Translations under genes and position numbers: made by a program
The notes under the pieces: model-generated
Seen by the model: only the letters and a program-made list of their open reading frames with translations
Told to the model about the DNA's origin: nothing
Databases searched by the model: none
Shown: piece after piece, positions 26,501-34,400 of the stretch
Position numbering within the stretch: position 1 is the first letter of the stretch
How the letters are laid out: every line of letters begins with the position of its first letter
Assembly (NCBI GenBank): GCA_934772525.1
Contig: CAKVMI010000004.1
Location: 124,001 to 188,000, forward strand
From: an uncultured Clostridia bacterium
GTDB lineage: Bacteria; Bacillota; Clostridia; Christensenellales; UBA1242
DNA length: 64,000 bases
Direction: 5' to 3'

Positions 26501-27199
26501 TTCTAACTGCGCTTGTTCAGCCAATAATTTTTGTAGTTCTGGTTGTCTTTTAGCAGATAATGCGTCTTTTGCATCTTGTAATTTTTTTAGTCTTCCATTT
26601 TCACCAAATAAGCCTCTAGTTCCGCCTATTACACCTGTTGCTAATGTAGCAAGCCCAGCAAAACCTGTGGTAAATACACCACCAAGCATGGTAATACCAG
26701 CAATTGCTGGAAGCACTGCAGTTAGCACGACGGTACCAGCAAAACCTATTGCACCCCATAGCGCAAATGGTCCCCATGCCGCACGTCTTGCATTTTTTAC
26801 CGTTCTTACTGCACGGTTATATTCTGCTACGTAATTTTTTTCTTCATCAATCTTTTGGTCTATAGCATCCTTTTCCGCTTTTTTTGCATCAATTTCAGCA
26901 GTAGCGTACGCCCTAAAGTCTTCACAAAGTGTTTTTTCATCACTTTCATTTGGAACTTCACCAAGTCTATGATTTCGGTTTAACGCTTTTGCTTTTTTTA
27001 ACAAATCAGCACCACTGCTAGACCATCCAAGTTTTGAACATACTTGATCAGCAAAAGCTTCTTCACTTAAACCATTCGCTTCGCCTAATTTTTTTCCTTT
27101 ATTGTAGGCATGAATAAAGTTTAGAAGCATGTTAAACTCAACGGTGGTACTAATACCAACGTTTCCATCTTCAAAATCTTTCTTCTCATAAGTTGCCAT
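23549..27199 (-). CDS. Island coiled-coil locus, gene 2: giant coiled-coil protein with membrane hairpin and repeat linker
   Basis: 1216 residues, no recognised family. Layout: N-terminal helical domain (1-90), charged helix, a glycine-rich membrane hairpin (about 140-200, FALWGAIGFAGTVVLTAVLP and GLATLATGVIGG), then roughly 750 residues of charged coiled coil. Within it an ~85-residue module occurs twice in tandem (NIYKEIENAK...NSYYKQIDNLTD and NIYNEIEEAK...NSYFSQIDKLTD). Residues about 1000-1090 carry four 26-residue repeats built on PEKHT-ETG-TRQGEEI. A conserved-looking 90-residue C-terminal domain ends the protein (VTYKNGTKQKMSLRDMENYI). No signal peptide. AAGGAG precedes the ATG. A membrane-bound scaffold is the best guess. 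Confidence 0.8.
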   Translation of the reverse strand: MATYEKKDFEDGNVGISTTVEFNMLLNFIHAYNKGKKLGEANGLSEEAFADQVCSKLGWSSSGADLLKKAKALNRNHRLGEVPNESDEKTLCEDFRAYATAEIDAKKAEKDAIDQKIDEEKNYVAEYNRAVRTVKNARRAAWGPFALWGAIGFAGTVVLTAVLPAIAGITMLGGVFTTGFAGLATLATGVIGGTRGLFGENGRLKKLQDAKDALSAKRQPELQKLLAEQAQLERELNTLANANFKGKDSVSSTLNTMIANDKIGFQTDIEKIYNDVVTKNGKCVYLTAGIGKGESDRVKAEKQNIITKLEELKNKSAVDLAASDLVEAKRLEAEADGFDVANISKKAGKTVNAITANNDIIDEFVKTLPDTITTNPQIENRINNIKNITNGYSATNIILHENDTQAQLEQTERKIGNEVILAKAEIAKVWASQNEKLADTNPKASEYKAIIEAVKDGGAYQQSIENNNNISNDPTKTEEERENAKKEVERIGKYTELLLQKARLMKALESATNNGNKFENIDGNKWELSKFQEAIDTEIDNVKSSIDGLNSGTEPNLKKISEEVNKIEANLKLQKDAKTSGKSKPTKAKVTTVNNKQRNRVKMQIANIYKEIENAKSSVADADLNNIFTQEVKDLIAEFEETHTNSYYKQIDNLTDVSTFKDKAQEIVDRAEAAKKDALEKIEENKKELERQKKDNAELKQRQADAKNKIDNIYNEIEEAKNYIPSDYLDQIVNGDVEMLLAGFDTKNTNSYFSQIDKLTDASTFETDAQKIIKDAEQTKNNAIQKIDENKNALLNSKRTAAKNEIQDAPETFDQMYIGFMDKNIGCFASNFENSYRDLKNKLGYELSESSYYVDSITDISELDKLDEVVSNFYTYFEDLKWELNKVGEDARDMQDLYDSWFKKGDKVNKKKAALENKLREIQGISPEHINGALQYFDDSIIEIKNRIDGRIDKLTLDDLRSALNDENFNLLITQIVDQVNKQIGKEIPGDGETPGLGPAKNPEKHTAGETGIIPITRQRGEISLPGDPEKHTAGETGMTITTRQGEEIAQPVDPEKHTTDETGMTIITRQGEEITLPGNPDEHTTKDTGANPGGDKTGTEQPEKPETEPAKDKRPDEHTLFEKKLDETIVNVKKSIAKLLIVNSRITVTYKNGTKQKMSLRDMENYIKEFDPSYKDVVGKKLGLARTVEKPQDELIALYIALQQMGKENGEEREM
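23945..24200 (-). repeat. Tandem 78-bp coding repeat in gene 2 of the coiled-coil locus
   Basis: The TGTATGTT(T/C) marker recurs at 23945, 24023, 24101 and 24179, a constant 78-bp period in frame (26 residues). The outermost copies diverge most. Such near-identical in-frame units change number easily by slippage. Confidence 0.85.
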
Positions 27200-27258
27200 T
27201 ATATTTTCTCCTTTTGTTTAAATATGTTTTTATTTATATTATTTTTTATTCACATATT

Positions 27259-28419
27259 CTAGCATCTATCTAAATAGGCTTGCGAATCACTATCCCAAAA
27301 ATCAACACTATCCGGTCTTTCAGAAATTGTTTTAGTACAATTTATATTGTCTATCTTTACTTTTTGCACTTTTTCCATAAATTCTTCATATGTTGATGCA
27401 TTTAATCTGTTATGAATGTACAAATATTGTAAATATTTTGCAAAGAAGTTTCTCCACTTTAGATGATTAATTTTGCTTTCATCATCAAAAATCTCACTAA
27501 GTTTTGACACACCCCTAACAACGTACGATTCTGCAGTGTTTTGTTTATTGATGTTGTCCAAGTCTTTTAATTTCTGCACTGCGTTTTCTTTTTCTTTTTT
27601 CTTCTGCTCTTGCACAACTTTTGCGGTTTGTAAGTTCTTTGTTGCGGTTGAAACTTCTTTTTCTTTCTTTTTGTATGCCTTATCTTTATTTGCCCATTTA
27701 TACGATTTGTTTTTATCATTTTTATGAGCATCTTTTACCGCATTATACTTATAAACGCCATAAATTGCGAGTGCTAAACTAGCACCACCGCTTAAACTAG
27801 AAACTGCCATACCTACAACTGTCGTAATGGTTCCAAGTATCGCAGAAGCAACGAGCGGAGCTAGTACCGCAAGCCCTAACATTACCCAACCAGCAACTCT
27901 AGCAATTTTTCTAGAATAAAATTTAATCTTTTCCCACTTTGATGGCGGTGATGCATTTTTTAGAGCATCCTCTGCTTCTTTTTCTTTCTTGTCGGCTTCA
28001 GCAAGTTCACCACTGGCTTTTTTCTGTCTTTCAGAAGCTTCTGCTTTTTTATAATCCTTGTCAGCGTTATAGGTTTTTGTGATTAATCCAGGAACCTCAT
28101 CGTTTATATTGGACCATAATTTAAGAGAAATATCTTTGATTGCATTTTCTATTTGAGAGTGGCTTGATCTTTTTAAACCTAGACTTATCTTACAGGCTTC
28201 TACTTCGTCTTTTTTTGTAGGATCATTTTCAGCTTCAAGAGCTTTAAGTTTTTCTTCTAGCGCATCTACTATTCTTTTGGTTTCTTCTGCTTTTTGCTTT
28301 AATTCCTTAATTTCATTTAAGTATCTTTTTATGTTCTCTACACGAGCATTCAATTCGCTAGCCGCAGAATCATAGACACCCTTACGCTCTTCTAGGGTCG
28401 TAATAGAATTATCCGCCAT
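27259..28419 (-). CDS. Island coiled-coil locus, gene 1: coiled-coil protein with membrane hairpin
   Basis: 386 residues, no recognised family. A charged coiled coil (about 8-165, RVENIKRYLNEIKELKQKAE) leads to a two-helix membrane hairpin (about 178-235, VAGWVMLGLAVLAPLVASAI and TTVVGMAVSSLSGGASLALA). A second coiled coil (245-300) follows, then an aromatic-rich C-terminal domain (WRNFFAKYLQYLYIHNRL). Start is ATG at 28417-28419, with GGGGG eight bases upstream; a TTG two codons earlier is less likely. It is first after a strong promoter (28473-28501) and 59 bases before gene 2. No signal peptide, so both ends should be cytoplasmic. Confidence 0.8.
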   Translation of the reverse strand: MADNSITTLEERKGVYDSAASELNARVENIKRYLNEIKELKQKAEETKRIVDALEEKLKALEAENDPTKKDEVEACKISLGLKRSSHSQIENAIKDISLKLWSNINDEVPGLITKTYNADKDYKKAEASERQKKASGELAEADKKEKEAEDALKNASPPSKWEKIKFYSRKIARVAGWVMLGLAVLAPLVASAILGTITTVVGMAVSSLSGGASLALAIYGVYKYNAVKDAHKNDKNKSYKWANKDKAYKKKEKEVSTATKNLQTAKVVQEQKKKEKENAVQKLKDLDNINKQNTAESYVVRGVSKLSEIFDDESKINHLKWRNFFAKYLQYLYIHNRLNASTYEEFMEKVQKVKIDNINCTKTISERPDSVDFWDSDSQAYLDRC

Positions 28420-28472
28420 ACGCAAATCCCCCTTATTACTTATGCGAACTAGTCTAATTTTTTTGTGACAAT

Positions 28473-28501
28473 ATTATAACATAATAATGGTAAAATTGCA
28501 A
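28473..28501 (-). promoter_or_regulatory. Sigma-A promoter of the coiled-coil locus
   Basis: Minus strand: TTGCAA, 17-nt spacer, TATAAT, about 54 nt before the first ATG. It is separate from secA, which has its own terminator upstream. Confidence 0.75.
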
Positions 28502-28615
28502 TACCTATACCCTAAAAACACGCTTTGTAAGTCAGTTGTACTAGTTTAGTATACCACAAATTATAATTTATACCAAACAAAAAAGTTTCGTTTAATAATT
28601 AAATATAAAATTTAA

Positions 28616-28656
28616 AAAATAGCACCAAGGGAATTACCCCTTAAAATGCTATTTTT
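28616..28656 (-). terminator. Intrinsic terminator of secA
   Basis: AAAATAGCA pairs with TGCTATTTT, enclosing a second stem AAGGGG / TTCCCTT, with a T6 run on the minus strand, a few bases after the secA stop. Confidence 0.75.
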
Positions 28657-28663
28657 ATTAATC

Positions 28664-31330
28664 TTACGCGCCCTTTCCACAGCAATTCTTATACTTCTTA
28701 CCAGACCCACAAGGACATGGGTCATTTCGACCGATTGTTGATGCAGTATTTTTTACAGTTCCTTCTGCTTTATGTTGCATTTGTACTGGACGACGATTTG
28801 TTGGCCCATTAATTCTAATACCTAGCTTTATACCCAAAAGGTTATTTGCTACTTCAATACGCATACTTTCAATCATTTCTTCAAACATATTGAAGCCTTC
28901 TTGCTGGTAAATGGTTACTGGGTTTTGGTTTCCGTACCCACGAAGCCCAACGCCTTGGCGAAGTGCATCCATTTCGTCGATGTGAGCAATCCATTTTTTA
29001 TCTAGCACCATAAGTAACATTTGACGCTCTACATCTTCAAAATTAATTCCTTGAGATTCAAACTCTTCACGCTTTTCTTTAAATTTTAAAAGCGCACTCT
29101 CTTCTACAATTTCTTCAATTTCCTTTTTAGAGTGGGTTTCCAAAAACTCTTCGGTTATTAGGTTGGTTCCCGGTTCTACCAAACGCCTTTCTAACGCCAT
29201 ATTAAAGCCGTCAATATCCGCATCACTAACCTTTTCAAAGTTCATATATTCGTCTACTACGCTACAAGCCGATTCGCTTACCATATCCAAAATTTTGTCA
29301 TGCATACTTTCTTTTTCCAAAATTTTGTTTCTTTCACGGTAAACTTCTTCTCTTTGCTTATTCATAACGTTATCAAATTCGACAACTGTTTTACGGATAC
29401 TATAGTTTCGTGCTTCTACCTTCTTTTGAGCAATTTCTACGCTTCTTGAGAAGAATTTCATTTTTATGCTGGCGTCTTCTTCTAGTTTGAACATTTGAGC
29501 CATCTTTTTAAGTCTTTCACTACCAAAAATTCTAGCAAGGTCATCATCTGCAGAAATATAGAACACGCTAGAACCTGGGTCGCCCTGTCTACCTGCACGA
29601 CCTCTTAACTGGTTATCAATTCTTCTACTTTCGTGACGTTCGGTACCAATAATATGAAGACCGCCAAGGGCCTTAACTTCTTCCTTTTCTTTACTAACTT
29701 GTTCTTTAAATTCAGCCAAATACTTTTGGAATTTTAACTTCGCTTCTAGAATGGTTTCATCTGTAGTTGGAGCGTACGACACTGCACTTTCAATAATCTC
29801 ATCGGTGTAGCCTTCTTTCTTCATCTTGTCTTTTGCCATAAACTCAGCGTTGCCACCAAGCAAAATATCGGTACCACGACCAGCCATATTAGTTGCGATA
29901 GTAACCGCACCAATTCTACCCGCTTGTGCTACAATTTCGGCTTCTCGTAAGTGATTTTTTGCATTTAGGACATTATGAGGAATCTTTTTGCTTCTAAGTA
30001 TTTTGCTAATTTCCTCACTCTTTTCAACTGTAATTGTACCAACTAGAACTGGCTGTTTACTGTTGTGACAATCAATAATATCATTTACAATAGCCTTAAT
30101 TTTTGCATCATGACTAAAATAGAATTCATCATTTTCATCTATTCTTATCATAGGAAGATTAGTTGGAATTACAACAACATCAAGCCCGTAAATTTCTCTA
30201 AATTCGCCTTCTTCAGTTTTTGCAGTACCAGTCATACCGCTCATTTTTTTGTACAACTTAAAGAAATTTTGTAAAGTAATAGTTGCAAGGGTACGGTTTT
30301 CTGCCTTAACTTTTACGCCTTCCTTTGCTTCTATGGCTTGGTGCAATCCGTCACTAAATCTTCGACCAACCATAATTCTACCAGTAAACTCATCTACAAT
30401 TAACACTTCATCGCCATTTACAATGTAATCGTTATCCAACTTCATTATATATCTAGCTTTTAAAGCGTTGTTAATATCATGGTAAATTTCAGTATTTTCA
30501 ATATCTGAAAGGTTTTGAATATTGTAATATCTTTCAGCTTTTGCAATACCAGTTTCTGTTAAATGGATACTCTTTTGCTTTTCATCTATAGAATAGTCTT
30601 CTTCTGCTAAATTCTTAGCAAAACGGTCAGCAACGACATATCTATCACTACTTTCTCCACTAGGTCCACTAATAATTAATGGGGTTCGGGCTTCATCAAT
30701 TAAAATACTATCTATTTCATCGACAATTACATATTCATAACCCCTTGCAAGCATTTGGCGTTTATCTATTGCCATATTATCTCTAAGGTAGTCAAAACCA
30801 AACTCACTATTTGTACCATAAACAATATCACATGCATATGTTGCACGCTTTTGTTCTGGTGTTTGAGCAGAATGTACAAAGCCAACGGTCAAACCCAAAA
30901 AGTTATGAACCTTGCCCATCCATTCAGCATCTCTTTTTGCAAGGTATTCGTTTACAGTAACTATATGAACTGGCTTACCACTTAGTGCGTTTAGGTATGC
31001 TGGAAGCGTAGAAATTAAGGTTTTACCTTCACCAGTTCTCATTTCGGCGATTCTACCTTGGTGCAACACAATACCACCTAGCAACTGCACGTTAAAGTGA
31101 CGCATATGCAAAACTCTAGTACTAGCTTCACGCACAACAGCGTAAGCATCAGGTAAAATATCATCCAATGTTTCACCTGTTTTTAATCTTTCTTTTAAAA
31201 CATCCGTTTGATGACGGAGTTCGTCATCGGACATATTTAAGTATTTATCTTCTAAAGAATCTATTTTATCTGCAATCTTTTGTAGTTTCTTTAAACTTCT
31301 TTTATTATCTAAATTTGTAAGAAAACCCAT
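28664..31330 (-). CDS. secA: Preprotein translocase ATPase SecA
   Basis: 888 residues. DEAD motor 1 has MRTGEGKTL (Walker A) and VDEIDSILIDEARTPLIISG (Walker B); the preprotein cross-linking domain, motor 2 (TNMAGRGTDILLGG, HESRRIDNQLRGRAGRQGDP) and the helical scaffold follow. The C-terminus is a zinc-binding SEC-C motif (NDPCPCGSGKKYKNCC). SecA pushes precursors through SecYEG; secG is also in this window. Start is ATG at 31328-31330 with GGAG eight bases upstream; the frame extends 14 codons further without support. It has its own promoter and terminator. In many Firmicutes prfB follows directly, but here a 9.6-kb island intervenes. Confidence 0.98.
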   Translation of the reverse strand: MGFLTNLDNKRSLKKLQKIADKIDSLEDKYLNMSDDELRHQTDVLKERLKTGETLDDILPDAYAVVREASTRVLHMRHFNVQLLGGIVLHQGRIAEMRTGEGKTLISTLPAYLNALSGKPVHIVTVNEYLAKRDAEWMGKVHNFLGLTVGFVHSAQTPEQKRATYACDIVYGTNSEFGFDYLRDNMAIDKRQMLARGYEYVIVDEIDSILIDEARTPLIISGPSGESSDRYVVADRFAKNLAEEDYSIDEKQKSIHLTETGIAKAERYYNIQNLSDIENTEIYHDINNALKARYIMKLDNDYIVNGDEVLIVDEFTGRIMVGRRFSDGLHQAIEAKEGVKVKAENRTLATITLQNFFKLYKKMSGMTGTAKTEEGEFREIYGLDVVVIPTNLPMIRIDENDEFYFSHDAKIKAIVNDIIDCHNSKQPVLVGTITVEKSEEISKILRSKKIPHNVLNAKNHLREAEIVAQAGRIGAVTIATNMAGRGTDILLGGNAEFMAKDKMKKEGYTDEIIESAVSYAPTTDETILEAKLKFQKYLAEFKEQVSKEKEEVKALGGLHIIGTERHESRRIDNQLRGRAGRQGDPGSSVFYISADDDLARIFGSERLKKMAQMFKLEEDASIKMKFFSRSVEIAQKKVEARNYSIRKTVVEFDNVMNKQREEVYRERNKILEKESMHDKILDMVSESACSVVDEYMNFEKVSDADIDGFNMALERRLVEPGTNLITEEFLETHSKKEIEEIVEESALLKFKEKREEFESQGINFEDVERQMLLMVLDKKWIAHIDEMDALRQGVGLRGYGNQNPVTIYQQEGFNMFEEMIESMRIEVANNLLGIKLGIRINGPTNRRPVQMQHKAEGTVKNTASTIGRNDPCPCGSGKKYKNCCGKGA

Positions 31331-31362
31331 TGTAAATCTCCGTTTATATGTTTTACCCTTTA

Positions 31363-31391
31363 ATTGTAACAAATCTACACCAAAAACTCAA
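31363..31391 (-). promoter_or_regulatory. Sigma-A promoter of secA
   Basis: Minus strand: TTGAGT, 17-nt spacer, TACAAT, 33 nt before the secA ATG. Confidence 0.7.
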
Positions 31392-31500
31392 CATAATTTG
31401 ACTTCGTTTTTGACTTTTTATGACACTTTTACATAATTCCTACCCTATTTTACTTTGCTTTAAGGGGATTATATTCATTTAACAATATTTACCCAAAAGA

Positions 31501-32140
31501 AAAACCATTAAACATCCAAGCGAAGTGAAACCATGAAAAGTCCACTTCACTAAGTTTACTTTTCAAGTTCACTCCCCTAGGTTTAACGGTTTATCTAATT
31601 TACGGTAAATTAACGGAAAGACGAATATATTGCGAAATACTCATCTTCTTACACCAAACCTTGTATGTTGCTTAATTTAACATTTTTCCTTGATTTTTAC
31701 ACAGCAAGATTTCTACTATTTCACCAAAAACAATACAGAAACACTCAAAATAAAAACAACTATTATTTTTTTATTTTTTGCTATACACTTTTATCTTCTA
31801 TAAAATATTTTGAAATTAATCAAACTTCAAATTAAATATATTTAACAATTATTCAATGAGCTTGTTTCTGAATTATTGTATTTTTCATACATTTCATCAA
31901 ATGGTTTACTAAAATTATGCGTTTTAAAAAGTTGTTCGGAGTAATTATCCACACTACAATTTATAAATTCTTTAGGTTTTTTCGAAATATATTCAACAAT
32001 ATCGTCGGTAATTACCTCTATTCTTCCTTTGGAAGTTAAAATACTAAAATTATTGTCTTTTTGCTTAATATACAAGATACCAGTTCGTTTTTTGTAAATA
32101 AAAGTAAATCTTTTAGGTATGTCTATTTCCGTCATCAAAT
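31501..32140. repeat. 640-bp direct repeat, copy 1 (mate 34401-35040)
   Basis: Line-by-line comparison shows no difference from 34401-35040 over 640 bp. It contains a non-coding head (31501-31841) and the 3' half of the putative immunity gene. The offset is exactly 2900 bp. The first ~92 bases form an imperfect long hairpin: AAACCATTAAAC (31502) against GTTTAACGGTTT (ending 31592), with an inner GTGAAACCATGAAAAGT / ACTTTTCAAGTTCAC pairing. The 31392-31841 stretch holds no gene. Confidence 0.95.
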
Positions 32141-32381
32141 TCATATCTACATTATGATTTGTATAATTTTCTATTTCACCAATACACATTTTTAATGCCT
32201 CTTGTTCATTGCTTCCGACACCCGCAGCATGTCCCCAATCACCAAATTCATCTTGAAACATAAGATCACTTTTTGCACAAAAAGTTTTTTTATTAAACAT
32301 TGTGTCTTCGCTTAATTCAATAATAATTTTAAACTTGTCGACCAAAACCTGTATATGCTTATATCCATAATCATATTTCAT
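31842..32381 (-). CDS. Putative immunity protein for the adjacent toxin
   Basis: 179 residues, not recognised by sequence. It is soluble, acidic and mixed alpha/beta (IQVLVDKFKIIIELSEDTMF, FGDWGHAAGVGSNEQEALK, RTGILYIKQKDNNFSILTSK), with no signal peptide or membrane helix. It starts six bases after the toxin-like gene with AAGGTGAT as ribosome site, so the two are coupled. Position, size and cytoplasmic character are what is expected of an immunity partner; that is inference from context. The last ~99 codons are present a second time at 34742-35040 as a broken copy. It could also be an unrelated accessory protein. Confidence 0.6.
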   Translation of the reverse strand: MKYDYGYKHIQVLVDKFKIIIELSEDTMFNKKTFCAKSDLMFQDEFGDWGHAAGVGSNEQEALKMCIGEIENYTNHNVDMNLMTEIDIPKRFTFIYKKRTGILYIKQKDNNFSILTSKGRIEVITDDIVEYISKKPKEFINCSVDNYSEQLFKTHNFSKPFDEMYEKYNNSETSSLNNC

Positions 32382-32387
32382 AGATGA

Positions 32388-33479
32388 TCACCTTAATAAC
32401 CCAAAAGAGACTATAATAATTTCTTTCGCATTCATTGCCATATGGATGTAATAATTCCCAACTTCATATCTAAATACATTTGCAGTAGCTCCTGCGACCT
32501 GCCGAGTTGCTGGAATTCCGTTTTTCACAACCTTTTGAGCTGTTTTAGAAGCCAATTTTAAATAAGCATCCGTATTTTTTGCCCCAACTTCAATACCATG
32601 TTTCTTAAAATGAAAATCTAAACAATCATCAACTGAATTAAATGAACCTTTACCAAATCCAACAGTCATTCGAGAGCCAACACCCATTATAGTTCCAACA
32701 GCCCATCCTGTTAAACCTCCTAATGCTGCACCTCCAATCAAACCGCCAACAACAGCCCAAATTTGTACTTCTCCCGTTTCTTGATAAGAAATCACTCCAC
32801 CAGCAACACCGCCGGTAATACCGCCAGCTACAGCACCTGCGGCAATACAAGCACCTAAGCCGGCTCCACAGGTTGCAACAACTGCAGCCGCAACCGCTGA
32901 TACAACAACGACAGCAACAACCGCTACAACAACTTTTTTCCACAACTTTTTAAACCAACCACAATTAGCAATCATTCCCGCATCTCGCATTTCACTTAAT
33001 AGAACACTTTCGCCATCAACATCTAAATAAGCGTCAATTTCTCCATTTTCATTGTAAAATGCAATACCCTGAATTTCATCAATTTCTACTACACCATTTG
33101 AATTAATCGCTTCGGCGGATAAAGTTACAATTCCAGTTTCGGCATCAAAGCTGAAATTATATTTAACTTGCATTTTCAGGTCTTCCTGAAAGTCAGTATC
33201 AGAAACTAAATCAAATTCCTCAAAATCACTTAAATTAAGTGTTTGATACCCCTCAAATGTAGTTAAACCACTCTCAGTTTCTAACTTCGCATTTTCAAAT
33301 TCATCAAAAATGCTTTGATAATCCATCTTATTTTGTTTCACTTCAATCGTTCTAATAGCATTTGTTTCTTGAGCTGTTTGCCTAGAATCAATATAACTAG
33401 GTATGCAACATACAAATCCACAAATAATAACCAAAAGCAATGAAACAAATATAAAATTTTTCTTTTTAATTTTTGACAT
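32388..33479 (-). CDS. Predicted secreted polymorphic toxin (SAR2788-like architecture)
   Basis: 363 residues. An N-terminal signal or anchor helix (about 8-27, IFVSLLLVIICGFVCCIP) precedes a 150-residue beta-rich domain. Then comes a very hydrophobic Val/Ala/Gly-rich region (about 184-260, KVVVAVVAVVVVSAVAAAVV and repeated G-G-x-x-G) like the pretoxin segments that let such proteins enter membranes. The C-terminal ~90 residues carry HFKKHGIEVGAK, YLKLASKTAQKVVKNG, then FRYEVGNYYIHMA and IIIVSFGLL, resembling small RNase-type toxin tips of secreted Gram-positive toxins. The family match is from memory and not certain. AGGAGG ribosome site. It lies between a trypsin-like protease and the putative immunity gene. 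Confidence 0.65.
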   Translation of the reverse strand: MSKIKKKNFIFVSLLLVIICGFVCCIPSYIDSRQTAQETNAIRTIEVKQNKMDYQSIFDEFENAKLETESGLTTFEGYQTLNLSDFEEFDLVSDTDFQEDLKMQVKYNFSFDAETGIVTLSAEAINSNGVVEIDEIQGIAFYNENGEIDAYLDVDGESVLLSEMRDAGMIANCGWFKKLWKKVVVAVVAVVVVSAVAAAVVATCGAGLGACIAAGAVAGGITGGVAGGVISYQETGEVQIWAVVGGLIGGAALGGLTGWAVGTIMGVGSRMTVGFGKGSFNSVDDCLDFHFKKHGIEVGAKNTDAYLKLASKTAQKVVKNGIPATRQVAGATANVFRYEVGNYYIHMAMNAKEIIIVSFGLLR

Positions 33480-33519
33480 ATTCTCCTCCTTTTCAAAAAT
33501 TGTAAATTAAAAACAAATA

Positions 33520-34236
33520 TTAATTGTTTTCAATATATTTCAGTACTGCATTGACGGGAATACAGTAAGAAATACCATAAATGATATTATTAGATTGGTC
33601 TTTTAATCTAAATGATGTAATACCTATCAACTTTCCATCTTTATCAATCAAGGCACCACCACTATTTCCATCTGAAATAGTCAAGTCGCACTGAATAACA
33701 TTTCTTGTTATATTGTTATACGTAACATCAATGTGAGGAATAGCAATATAACCTGTTGTGAAAGATATTCCGTAATTACTCATATTTCCAACGGCATAAA
33801 CTTTATCACCATAATTAAGAACGGAATCATCGCCAATCTTTATCGACCTTAAATTTCTATTGCATGTTAGTTTAAGCACTGCTATGTCTAATTCTGAATC
33901 ATATTTAATTACGCTCACCTCTCTAAAATCTTGCTCATCAACAAGCCTAATTGAGATTTTATCGAAAACATTATTTTGTCCAAGTTTTTTATGCGTAACA
34001 ACATGTGCATTTGTAACAATCATTCCATTGTTAGAAACTATAACGCCAGAGCCATAACTCATCCCCACATCATCCGTCTCCGCCATTATTTCAACCACTG
34101 AATTTTTTGCGATATCAAAAATGCCACTAGCCGAAAGTGGCTTAGTGGCAAAAAAATAAATATTGAATCCAAAACTAACAATACTAATGATTGAAACACA
34201 AATAAATACTATTAAACATAAACATTTCTTTTTCAT
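33520..34236 (-). CDS. Trypsin-like serine protease, membrane-anchored
   Basis: 238 residues. A signal-anchor helix (about 5-29) leads to an S1C/HtrA-type protease domain with the full triad: His in VTNAHVVTHK, Asp in SELDIAVLKL and Ser in SDGNSGGALID, plus GSGVIVSNNGMIV. There is no PDZ domain, unlike DegP/HtrA, so it is a minimal protease facing outside the cell. It is the first gene of the protease-toxin-immunity set, 40 bases before the toxin, with a strong promoter (34248-34275) only 11 nt before the ATG. A TTG two codons upstream could also serve as start. A role in toxin processing is inference. Confidence 0.82.
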   Translation of the reverse strand: MKKKCLCLIVFICVSIISIVSFGFNIYFFATKPLSASGIFDIAKNSVVEIMAETDDVGMSYGSGVIVSNNGMIVTNAHVVTHKKLGQNNVFDKISIRLVDEQDFREVSVIKYDSELDIAVLKLTCNRNLRSIKIGDDSVLNYGDKVYAVGNMSNYGISFTTGYIAIPHIDVTYNNITRNVIQCDLTISDGNSGGALIDKDGKLIGITSFRLKDQSNNIIYGISYCIPVNAVLKYIENN

Positions 34237-34247
34237 AACCAACCCTA

Positions 34248-34275
34248 ATTATATCAAAAAAAAATTATATGTCAA
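34248..34275 (-). promoter_or_regulatory. Sigma-A promoter of the protease-toxin-immunity operon
   Basis: Minus strand: TTGACA, 16-nt spacer, TATAAT. The leader would be only about 5 nt if the ATG at 34234-34236 is used. Confidence 0.7.
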
Positions 34276-34400
34276 TCAAAATTAAAAAATATCTTAAAAT
34301 TGGCTAGACTTTAACTCAATTATTTTGAAGTAAAAATTTCTTTCTATAAAACCTTAAGTTTATCTTTTTATTCCCGACTATAAATATTTGTTCTTTTTCT

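Noticed and set aside
32650..32943. Cysteine-rich 97-residue minus-strand frame inside the toxin gene
   Set aside because: It is a frame-shifted reading of the Gly/Val/Ala-rich segment of the toxin; no ribosome site of its own.
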